This document shows positions 5,402-14,100 of a stretch of 18,904 nucleotides of DNA, piece by piece. Source of the DNA: Acidithiobacillus montserratensis (GTDB lineage: Bacteria; Pseudomonadota; Gammaproteobacteria; Acidithiobacillales; Acidithiobacillaceae); contig NZ_JABBOU010000033.1 of assembly GCF_018853465.1 (NCBI RefSeq), positions 1 to 18,904 of the forward strand, given 5' to 3'. The notes beneath the pieces were generated by a model. It worked only from the letters and a program-made list of their open reading frames with translations. It was not told the DNA's origin and did no database searches. How positions within the stretch are numbered: position 1 is the first letter of the stretch; each line of letters begins with the position of its first letter. A program made the position numbers and the translations under genes.

Positions 5402-7950
5402 TGCGGGTTGTAATAGATATGCAGGGTGCCCAAACAGGTAGTCGTTTTAGAGGCATAGGAAGATACACGATGTCCTTTGTCCGAGCAGTAATCCGCAATC
5501 GGGGTCAACACGATATTATCCTTGCGCTTTCGGCGCTCTTCCCCGAAACCATTCAACCAATTCGTGAGGCTTTCTACGGGCTTCTACCACAGGATAATGT
5601 CCGTGTATGGAATGCACCTGGACCTGTAAAGGAAGAGCAAATAGCTAATGATACGCGCCGTGAAGTTGCCGAAATAATGCGTGAAGCATTTTTAAAGGCG
5701 CTAAAGCCTGATGTGATTCATATTTGCAGCCTATTTGAAGGCTATGGAGATGATGCAGTAACCAGCATTAAACGTTTTGATCAAAAGACTCCGGTCAGTG
5801 TTACACTCCATGATCTTATTCCCTTATTAAACCCAGACGATTACCTTAAACCTGACCCGAGTTTTGAGCGTTACTATTTAGATAAGATCGAATCGCTTAG
5901 AAAAGCGTCGCTTTATTTAGCAATATCTGAATCTTCACTACAAGAAGGAAAGCAATATCTTTCCAAACCAGAAAAATTCTTTGTTAATACACTGGAAGCT
6001 GTTGACTCATGTTTTCAACCGCAAAAAATTAACAAGGAAATAGCGAGTAAGCTATATGATAGATTTGGAATCACTCGTTCTTTTATACTTTATGCAGGTC
6101 CTTCTGACGAGCGAAAAAATCTACTTCGTTTAATTTCTGCATACGCTTCGCTACCAGCCGTGCTTCGCAACAAATATCAACTAGTTTTTGCAGGTGGAAT
6201 GCCTGAATGCAATGCTACTAAATTGATTTACAAGGCGAATTCATGTGGGCTAGAAGATGGCGAGCTGGTTTTTACTGACTATGTCAGTGACGAGGATCTC
6301 GTGCAGCTTTACAACCTTTGTTATCTCTTCGTCTTCCCTTCATGGCATGAAGGGTTTGGATTACCTGCGCTTGAAGCGATGTCTTGTGGTGCTCCTGTGA
6401 TTGGTTCGAATTGTACCAGTATACCAGAGGTGATTGGCCTTGAAGAAGCATTGTTTGATCCTTTTGATATTGCCTCCATAACAGCAAAGCTGACACAGGT
6501 GTTGCAAGATAAATTTTTTCACAAACAATTATGTGAGCACAGTTTGCAACAAGCAAAAAGTTTTAGCTGGGATTCCACGGCCAAAAGAGCGATTGCTGCA
6601 TGGGAAACGCTTCATACGAATACCTCTAGTCTAAACAAAGATTTTAGTCCGTCCTTAGACGAAGACTTTCTGATAACTGCCCTATCAAAAGTACTTAAGG
6701 TAAGCAATGCTGCTGATCGCATCAATGTATCCTGTTGTCTGTCACAAAACGAAAAAAATAGCAGTGAACTTTTTGAGGTACCAAAACAAATTTTGGTTGA
6801 TATTTCAGAACTAGTACAGCACGACGCTAGAAGCGGCATTCAACGGGTAGTACGCAGTATTCTACATGAATGGTTGTTCAACCCGCCGATTGGTTGCTAC
6901 CGGATTGAACCTGTCTATGCCACTGTAAATAGAACCTACTGTTATGCACGTCAATTTACGGCAAGGTTCCTCGGAATTCACAATAATACCATGGGAGATG
7001 AGGCCATTGAGTATCGCCCAGGAGATATTTTTTTCGGGCTTGACTTACAACCCCAGGTACAGATAGCGCAGCAGGAATTTTATCAGGACTTGCGGCGGAA
7101 TGGCGTTCAAGTACAGTTTCTTGTGCATGATCTACTTTGTGTGAGTATGCCAGAATATTTCGGGAAAGGTGCCAAAGAAAATTTTAGTCAGTGGTTAACA
7201 GTAATTACTCAATGCGACGGGGCGGTATGTGTTTCTAGGACTACCGCTGAGGATTTGCAAAATTGGATTATAGATAACTCGGATCAAACAAAGCTGCAGA
7301 GTTTTACCATTAATTGGTCTCATAATGGTGTTGACATGACTAGCCCATCTCTGAGTAAAGGGCTTCCGTCTGATGCTATAGAACAACTTAATTTGTATCG
7401 TAACCGCATTAGTTTTCTCATGGTCGGTACCGTTGAACCCCGAAAGGCACATGCTCAGGTCATCGATGCCTTTGAAAAACTTTGGGGATTAGGTTTTGAT
7501 ATAAATCTAATTATTGTTGGGAAACAAGGGTGGGAAGTTGATAGGTTAGCCCACCGGTTGCGAACACATCCAGAACAGAAAAAACGCTTGTTTTGGTTTG
7601 AAGGAATTAGCGACGAATATCTTGAGATGTTATACACAGCAAGCACATGCTTGATTGCTGCCTCCTACGGAGAAGGTTTTGGCTTGCCTCTCATAGAAGC
7701 GGCCCAATACAAATTACCTATCATTGCTCGAGAGATTGCGGTATTTCGAGAGGTAGCGGGTGAAAACGCATTTTATTTTATTGATAATAAGGACGCTGAT
7801 TCTATTGTAAAAGCCATAAGTGACTGGATTAAATTATTTCAACGTGGCAGGCATCCATTTTCTGAAGCGATATCTTATTCGAGCTGGAAACAGGATGCTA
7901 AAAATATTTTAACATTTCTAGGTGTTGGGGAAAATCATGAAATTAATTGA
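5401..7950 (+). CDS. Tandem double-GT4 glycosyltransferase (WbdA-like architecture)
   Basis: The 849-residue protein contains two complete GT-B glycosyltransferase halves. Domain 1 (about 1-400) starts with R-V-V-I-D-M-Q-G and R-G-I-G-R-Y-T and holds the EX7E motif at E317 and E325 (H-E-G-F-G-L-P-A-L-E). Domain 2 (about 460-849) starts I-L-V-D-I-S-E-L-V and holds G-E-G-F-G-L-P-L-I-E at E758 and E766. This layout and length resemble WbdA-type bifunctional mannan polymerases of ABC-transporter-dependent O antigens. With manC nearby, two alternating mannosyl (or similar) linkages are plausible, though the donor is not proven. A very strong ribosome site (AAAGGAGGG, 5387-5395) lies five bases before the ATG. 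TAATG joins it to the previous gene, and its end overlaps the next gene by 14 bases. AT-rich. Confidence 0.88.
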   Translation: MRVVIDMQGAQTGSRFRGIGRYTMSFVRAVIRNRGQHDIILALSALFPETIQPIREAFYGLLPQDNVRVWNAPGPVKEEQIANDTRREVAEIMREAFLKALKPDVIHICSLFEGYGDDAVTSIKRFDQKTPVSVTLHDLIPLLNPDDYLKPDPSFERYYLDKIESLRKASLYLAISESSLQEGKQYLSKPEKFFVNTLEAVDSCFQPQKINKEIASKLYDRFGITRSFILYAGPSDERKNLLRLISAYASLPAVLRNKYQLVFAGGMPECNATKLIYKANSCGLEDGELVFTDYVSDEDLVQLYNLCYLFVFPSWHEGFGLPALEAMSCGAPVIGSNCTSIPEVIGLEEALFDPFDIASITAKLTQVLQDKFFHKQLCEHSLQQAKSFSWDSTAKRAIAAWETLHTNTSSLNKDFSPSLDEDFLITALSKVLKVSNAADRINVSCCLSQNEKNSSELFEVPKQILVDISELVQHDARSGIQRVVRSILHEWLFNPPIGCYRIEPVYATVNRTYCYARQFTARFLGIHNNTMGDEAIEYRPGDIFFGLDLQPQVQIAQQEFYQDLRRNGVQVQFLVHDLLCVSMPEYFGKGAKENFSQWLTVITQCDGAVCVSRTTAEDLQNWIIDNSDQTKLQSFTINWSHNGVDMTSPSLSKGLPSDAIEQLNLYRNRISFLMVGTVEPRKAHAQVIDAFEKLWGLGFDINLIIVGKQGWEVDRLAHRLRTHPEQKKRLFWFEGISDEYLEMLYTASTCLIAASYGEGFGLPLIEAAQYKLPIIAREIAVFREVAGENAFYFIDNKDADSIVKAISDWIKLFQRGRHPFSEAISYSSWKQDAKNILTFLGVGENHEIN

Positions 7951-9673
7951 CTGTTCTTTGGTGCCATGTGATTTATATCCTAATAAATATGAACTTAATC
8001 CGAGATTGATAGTTTTAGGCACCTGTGGTGCTGAAAGTTTGGTGGATGCAGGTATTTCTAAAAATATGTTAGTGCAGCATTATCTTTGGGAGTCATGGAA
8101 TGATAATGTCTTCCCTGATTTTGATTCCAGCAATATTGATGGTCTTGTTGTTCACTTAACGCTGCGACATATTCTTAAATCAGTAGACGGCTTAGAGCGA
8201 GGTGATATTTCCTATATAACCACTTCAATCGATCAAATGTCAATAAAAGTGGATGGCTTTCTCGATGACCTTATTAAAAATATAATGAGTCATTATGGTA
8301 CAAAGAACCCCCTTTTCTTTTTGTCTTTTATAGAGCCACCCCAGACGACGCGTGGATTTTTTTCGGCAAACAGATCTGAAAGCATATACCGCTTAGTTAG
8401 AAATATTAATGACTCAATGCAAAAAATATTGCAGAAATATCCAAACGCTTATTATGTGGAGGTAAATGATATATTAGCATATTATGGATGTGGTGAGAGC
8501 GCGGATAGTTATAAGCAGCATTTTACCCATGCTGGAAATTCTGGCAATCAGCAAAGTCTTAAATTTTATAAGGCAATATTGCAACGCATTGTTAACGCGC
8601 TGGAAACTATTAAAGCAGTTCTACCTGTTAAATTAATTGTTACCGATTTGGATAATACATTTTGGAATGGTATTCCAGCAGAAGAAGATGAAATCATACC
8701 TTGGGCTCACACGGAAGGATGGCCTATTGGTTATATTGAAGCTTTGCTTGAGTGCAAACGGCGGGGGATTGTTCTTGCTATCAGTAGTAAAAATGATGAG
8801 ACTCAGACATTAAATAGTTTTAGGAAAATTTGGGGTGCGAAAATCACACCGGAAGATTTTTTCAGTATAAAGATAAATTGGGAATCCAAATCTTCAAATA
8901 TTGCTCAGATTATGGCAGAAGCTAATATTCTTCCATCTAATACTCTATTTATTGATGATAACCCTTTAGAAATAGAGGAAGTAAAGCAGGCTTTCCCAGA
9001 GATAAGAACGCTCACTGTCCCGCAGCAGCATTGGCGGAATGTCTTATTGCACTCGCCACAAACACAATCGGCGACATTTACTAAAGAAAGTGAGCAGCGT
9101 ACTGTGCTGCTCAAGGCAAAAGTAGAAAGAGACAAAATTTCACAAAACATGGATCGTGATACTTATTTGCAATCCCTAAATTTGCAGGTGCGTATCAATA
9201 TAATTAGAGGGGCCGATCATTCAAATTATGCGCGAGCTTTTGAGTTGCTTAATAAAACCAATCAATTCAATACAACTGGAAAGCGATGGACAGAATCTGA
9301 ACTGTCTTCCTTGTTTCAGGAAAGCGGGTGCTTGTTTGTTGCCAGCGTGAGCGATAGGTTGGCTAACCATGGTTTAACTTCTGTTGCAGTGGTCTCTGCA
9401 AATAAATTGCTGCAGTTTGTGCTATCTTGTAGGGTGTTTGGGTTAGGTATCGAAACGGCTCTTTTGCATCAGGTTTTAGAGACACAAAGAAATGTTGGTT
9501 GCACATCGATTTCCGCTCTCTCGAAAGATTCTGGTCGCAATGCGAGCAGTAGGGAATTTTATTCCCGACATAACTTTGTGTTGGTGGATACAGATATAGA
9601 CGGTGTACAGTACTGGCAATCCTCTGGAGTACCTTCCGTCCCGTCATGGATTAGCGTGGTTACAGGTGAATAA
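7937..9673 (+). CDS. FkbH-like HAD-IIIC domain protein
   Basis: FkbH proteins dephosphorylate 1,3-bisphosphoglycerate-derived substrates and load a glyceryl unit on an acyl carrier protein. From ATG 7937 the product has 578 residues. The N-terminal about 220 residues look SGNH-like (L-I-V-L-G-T-C-G near the start, T-H-A-G-N near the end). The HAD core follows: motif I D237-L-D239-N-T, motif II I-S-S-K-N-D near 282-287, and an acidic pair at D340-D341 (F-I-D-D-N-P). The FkbH hallmark N-K-T-N-Q-F-N-T-T-G lies downstream, then a GNAT-like C-terminal domain. An in-frame GTG at 7922 would add five residues, but GGGGAAA before 7937 favours ATG. No acyl carrier protein gene is visible, so the acceptor is unknown. 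It probably supplies a glyceryl-type decoration or cap to the glycan. Confidence 0.85.
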   Translation: MKLIDCSLVPCDLYPNKYELNPRLIVLGTCGAESLVDAGISKNMLVQHYLWESWNDNVFPDFDSSNIDGLVVHLTLRHILKSVDGLERGDISYITTSIDQMSIKVDGFLDDLIKNIMSHYGTKNPLFFLSFIEPPQTTRGFFSANRSESIYRLVRNINDSMQKILQKYPNAYYVEVNDILAYYGCGESADSYKQHFTHAGNSGNQQSLKFYKAILQRIVNALETIKAVLPVKLIVTDLDNTFWNGIPAEEDEIIPWAHTEGWPIGYIEALLECKRRGIVLAISSKNDETQTLNSFRKIWGAKITPEDFFSIKINWESKSSNIAQIMAEANILPSNTLFIDDNPLEIEEVKQAFPEIRTLTVPQQHWRNVLLHSPQTQSATFTKESEQRTVLLKAKVERDKISQNMDRDTYLQSLNLQVRINIIRGADHSNYARAFELLNKTNQFNTTGKRWTESELSSLFQESGCLFVASVSDRLANHGLTSVAVVSANKLLQFVLSCRVFGLGIETALLHQVLETQRNVGCTSISALSKDSGRNASSREFYSRHNFVLVDTDIDGVQYWQSSGVPSVPSWISVVTGE

Positions 9674-9675
9674 AC

Positions 9676-9822
9676 ATGAAATCCACTACTTACATTAATA
9701 GTTTCGACCAGGGCGATATCTTTTCACTCAACTGCTGCTATAGGAGGGTTATGCTGGACGAGCCCCGCCAAGATGGTCTTCGCAGTTTTTTTGCTTTTCG
9801 TCCGGAAGGAGTTTCGTTTTGA
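9676..9822 (+). CDS. Possible small ORF of 48 codons, function unknown
   Basis: The ATG at 9676 lies seven bases after AGGTGA (9664-9669), giving a 48-residue product that starts M-K-S-T-T-Y-I-N-S-F-D. A second in-frame ATG at 9751 follows an even stronger AGGAGG (9742-9747), which would give 23 residues. I recognise no family. It sits in the 214-base gap between the FkbH-like gene and the second DUF4214 gene, at a composition change. It may be the truncated 5' end of a lost gene rather than a functional peptide. A T-run at 9784-9791 lies inside it, without a good stem before it. Confidence 0.3.
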   Translation: MKSTTYINSFDQGDIFSLNCCYRRVMLDEPRQDGLRSFFAFRPEGVSF

Positions 9823-9887
9823 CATGCTCCGTCTTGTGTTTGGTTGAGTCTGAGTTTTTAAGCAGTTATCACATTTAAGGTGCTACC

Positions 9888-11165
9888 ATGCCCGATATTA
9901 CCCACATCACCGAACTGTTTGCTCTGGATGACTCTGAGTTTGTCACTGAGGCATATCGCAACCTGCTGCAACATGATCCCGATACGCAGGGCATGGCTTA
10001 TTACCTGGGGCGGTTGGCTCAGGGATTTAGCAAGGAGTCGGTCATTTTTCAGCTGGCTAAATCGCCTGAATGCAGGCCCCACAAAGAAATTACCGGCCTG
10101 GAGACTTTAGTGAGGGGGCAACAGCGTGATCAACATTGGCTCTGGCGGCGTGTGGATGGCTCGGTGCGGGAGAAAGAAATCAACCAGTTGCGTCTGCGGC
10201 TGGAAATTGAGCGCAAACAGGCACAAAATCGTGAAGATACCTTGCGTCAGGAAACTGAACGGGAACAGGAACGCTTAGAAAGTGTGGCAAACGCCAAAAT
10301 TGAAGCCTTACAAGATCAATTGGTGGCTGCCCAGCAGGAACTCCTTACTCGTGAAAGAGTGTTGAACGAACAAATTGCTGCCTTACATAAAAAAGAATTA
10401 GAGCGCGTTGAGCAAGTGCAGCGCGACATTGCCGCTCGCGACGTGCAGGTGAAACAAGAACTCGATCTACTTCGCCAACAACTGCATGGCGAGCGTGAAG
10501 CAGCCCAGCAGCGCGAGCAAGCCCTGCGGCAAGCGGCTGAGCAGGAGTATCGACTTCTGCAAAGTGAACTCACGGTTCAACTTGAACAAGTACAAGAACA
10601 GTTGATTATGATGCAGCAAGCATTGGAGAGCCGGCCTGAGTCGTTGCCGCTGACTGATGAGCTTATCCGCCAGGCCTATCAAGCCGTGCTCAGGCGGGAT
10701 CCTGAAAATCAGGAGATCATTGAGGAAAAGAGGTCACTCGGGCATTTTGTAGCACTGTATCAGGATCTGCTTTCTTCAGAAGAGTATCGGTTGCTCAACG
10801 AGCAGCCTTCAGTCAAGCCGCTTCCAGTCACTCCAGAAGCTGTACGTCAGGCCTATTTGTCCGTGCTAGGCAGAGAACCAGAAGATGATCAGGTGATCAG
10901 TAATTGTCTGCAGCAAGAGAGTTTGCTGGTCCTCTATCAAAGCTTGTTGTCATCGGAAGAATATCAACGACGGGTCGAGCAGGCAGCTACAAGCATAAAT
11001 CCGCTGACCTCCGAAATTATCCGACAGGCTTATCTGGCTGTGCTGGGCCGCGAACCGGAAAACGAAGATGTCATCCATGATCAGCTTCAATTGGCCAGTG
11101 CGGACATGCTCTATCAGAATCTTCTTTCCAGCGAAGAATATAGGTTGAAGATCAATGAACTGTAA
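9888..11165 (+). CDS. DUF4214 protein with central coiled coil and three C-terminal helical repeats
   Basis: The protein has 425 residues and no signal or membrane segment. Residues about 6-72 are a DUF4214 module nearly the same as in the protein at 4607 (H-I-T-E-L-F-A-L-D, then A-Y-R-N-L-L-Q-H-D-P-D). Residues about 95-250 form a long E/Q/R-rich coiled coil. Three repeats begin at L255, V314 and L373, exactly 59 residues apart. Each reads [VI]-R-Q-A-Y-x-x-V-L-x-R-[DE]-P-E and ends L-Y-Q-x-L-L-S-S-E-E-Y. It looks like an elongated scaffold with helical ends. AAGGTG before the ATG is the ribosome site. The next gene begins 25 bases after the stop and also starts with DUF4214 modules, so the products probably act together. 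Compared with the 4607 paralogue it gained the coiled coil and is much richer in G+C. No catalytic residues are seen. Confidence 0.8.
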   Translation: MPDITHITELFALDDSEFVTEAYRNLLQHDPDTQGMAYYLGRLAQGFSKESVIFQLAKSPECRPHKEITGLETLVRGQQRDQHWLWRRVDGSVREKEINQLRLRLEIERKQAQNREDTLRQETEREQERLESVANAKIEALQDQLVAAQQELLTRERVLNEQIAALHKKELERVEQVQRDIAARDVQVKQELDLLRQQLHGEREAAQQREQALRQAAEQEYRLLQSELTVQLEQVQEQLIMMQQALESRPESLPLTDELIRQAYQAVLRRDPENQEIIEEKRSLGHFVALYQDLLSSEEYRLLNEQPSVKPLPVTPEAVRQAYLSVLGREPEDDQVISNCLQQESLLVLYQSLLSSEEYQRRVEQAATSINPLTSEIIRQAYLAVLGREPENEDVIHDQLQLASADMLYQNLLSSEEYRLKINEL

Positions 11166-11189
11166 GATGATCATATCCAGGGGGATGCC

Positions 11190-14100
11190 ATGAACCTGAC
11201 GGATTTGATGTGCCTATCTGATGAAGCCTTCTTGAAGCAAGCGTATCTGTCCCTATTGGATCGAGCAATTGACACGGTTGGGATGGTAACCCACCTCAAG
11301 CAACTGATCAGCGGCTATCCCAGGGTTTCGATTCTGAGAGATGTTTACTATTCCGAAGAAGCCAAACGCTCCAGAAACCTGGCTGACCTCCAGGGCTTAT
11401 CGGACGAAGATTACATTGATGCGGTCTACCAAAGACTGTTGGGACGCTCACCTGACCCGACAGGCTGGCAGCATTATCTCGCCAAAATCCAGACTGGAAA
11501 GCGTAAGGATATTATTGGAGAAATCAAGCGTTCCGAGGAATATAAAGATCGTCACAAGTCACAGATAACGCTGAAAAATGCCCTGCTGAACCTGTTCAAT
11601 GCACAGGATGCGCAATCATTTGCTCCGTCACGCAGCCACGATGATACGGCCATTCCGCAACCCCATACCTATCAAGCATGGATTCACCAGTACGAATCAC
11701 TTGCAGCACAAGATATCAACGATATTTTCAGTAAGTTACCCTATTCCGACAAATCCGCCGTGATCTCTATAGTGCTGCCCATATCTGGCGCAGATCTGGA
11801 GCATTTGGACGCATGTATTCATTCAGTCAAACATCAAATCTATAGTCACTGGGAACTCCTCTTGGTAGAGGGTGCCACTGCTACTGAAGAAGCGCTCCGT
11901 AAAAAAGTGGATGAACATGCTACGGGTGATGCCCGCATCACAGTGGTTTCAGCGGATACTGCCACGGATAGTTTGCAGGTCAGCCTGAACGAGGGGTTGA
12001 AGCAAGCTGTAGGGCGCATTGTCTTGTGTCTGAACCCCGCCGACCAACTCCCTGAAATGGCCCTTTGGCATATCGCGCAAGCCGTTACCGATGCGCCGGA
12101 CGCCAAACTGTTCTACGGCGATGAAGACCAATTGGATGAGGTCGGCCAGCGCTCGGCGCCTTATTTCAAGCCGGATTTTGATTATTATCTGCATCTTGCC
12201 CAGAACCTTACGGGCGGGGCATGTGTTTTTGACACCGAGATGCTGCGAAGTATGGGAGGATTTCGCGCCCTGCCCGAAGACCTGCTTTTCTGGGATGCCA
12301 GCCTGCGTATCTTGGAGCAAGTGCCTGGGTCACAGATCATTCATATTCCCCGCATTTTGCTGCATCGGCGCCAGTGCACAGAAGCGCCCGCAATCGGTGC
12401 CCGGAATGGTGCCGCACAAGAGATCGTCGCCGAGCATCTGGCCCGTCGCAAGATTGCGGCGCAAGTGTTTGCCGCACCGGATCTGCCCAGCTGCAATCGC
12501 GTGATTTTTGGGCGTGTCGAACCGCAACCGAAAGTCAGCATCATCATCCCCACCCGGGATCGTGCGGATTTATTAAAGCAATGTGTAACCTCCATCCGTG
12601 AAAAAAGCACCTACAGCAACTACGAAATCCTGATCGTGGACAATGGCAGCACAGATGCTGCGACCTTGTCCTTGCTGCAGCAGCTTGGGCAGCAGAATGT
12701 GCGCGTGGAACGACTGGATATACCCTTCAACTATTCCACACTGAATAATTTTGCCGCAGAAAAAGCCGAGGGCGAGTATCTCTGCTTTTTGAATAATGAC
12801 ACCGAGGTACTCACGTCCGACTGGCTGGAGGAAATGGTCTCCTTTGCGATGCAGGAGCATGTGGGTATCGTGGGTGCCCGGTTGTGGTATCCCGACGGGC
12901 GACTGCAGCATGCCGGGGTCATTACCGGTCGGCACGGCAATGCCGACCATATACATAAGGGCCTTACCCGTGGCGAAACCGGCTATTTTGGCCGAGCGGT
13001 GCTGCATCAGCGTTTCAGCGCCGTGACGGGTGCCTGCATCCTCCTGCGGCGCAGCATTTTCGAGCAGGCATCGGGTTTTGACGAAGCCTTTCCCGTCAGC
13101 CTGGGAGACATCGATCTTTGTTTACGGGTTCAGGAGCTGGGCTATGCCAATATCTGGACGCCCTATGCCGAACTCCTCCATCACGAAAGTGCCAGCCGTG
13201 GCCTGGATGCCGCCATCCATCAAAGCCCGCGCCTTGCGATGGAAACCGCCACCTATCATGCGCGCTGGGGTGGAAAACTGTTTCTGGATCCCGCATACAA
13301 CCCCAATCTTTCACTGGATGCTGAGGAATTTTCGCCTGCCTTTCCACCGCGCCAAGGACGCATGGGGCAGCTTTCGCATTCTACGCTTGATCTGTTGGCC
13401 AGAGAGCAGTTTCCCACTCTCAAGGAAGTAGGGACATTAGCCGCCCAGGCATTCATGCAGGAGAATGCCAGGCTGCGGCGGGCTGCAGTGAGAAGTGAAC
13501 GGCTGGCTGCCCAGCTTCAGCTCGATATCCTCACTTCCATCCAGGTCGGGGCAAGCGCTCGCAAGGAAAACGAAGAAACGGTCCAGCATCTTCTCGCGCT
13601 GCAGGAGGAGATGGTCGCACTGATTGAAGCGCATAAGGAAGACGAGGCGCGGATTGCAGGGCTGGAGCTAGACAAATCGCAACTTCATGAGGAAAAGGCG
13701 GGGCTGTTGCGAGAACAAGAAGTTGCGAGGATGGAGCAGGCTGTCCTACAGCAGGAGCGGGATAGCTTGGCAGAGTTGGCCATCCAGCGCGAGGCCGAAC
13801 TGACTACCCTGCAGCAAGAGCGAGACGAGCAGGCAAGACTGGTTTCACAACGTCAGGAAGAGGTAGACGCACTCCAGCAGACCAAGACAGATTTGGAGGC
13901 GGAAAACGAAGAAACGGTCCAGCATCTTCTCGCGCTGCAGGAGGAGATGGAAAGGCGGGTTCTGGAAGGAAATGAAAAAGACGAGCGCTTTTCCAAGCCG
14001 CAAGATACCTGCTTATTGCTTGAAAAAGAAAGAATCATCGCTTTGCATCAGCGAGAAGAACAAGAGACATTGGCCGCTGAGCTTTTAGCTTGGTTGGAGG

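Noticed and set aside
9760..9800. Possible rho-independent terminator before the T-run at 9784-9791
   Set aside because: Only a 4-base AAGA/TCTT stem can be drawn upstream and it is not adjacent to the T-run, so the structure is too weak.
10650..11165. Regularly spaced repeats considered as a CRISPR-like or DNA-level tandem array
   Set aside because: The 59-residue periodicity exists at the protein level with diverged codons. There are no identical DNA repeats with unique spacers.
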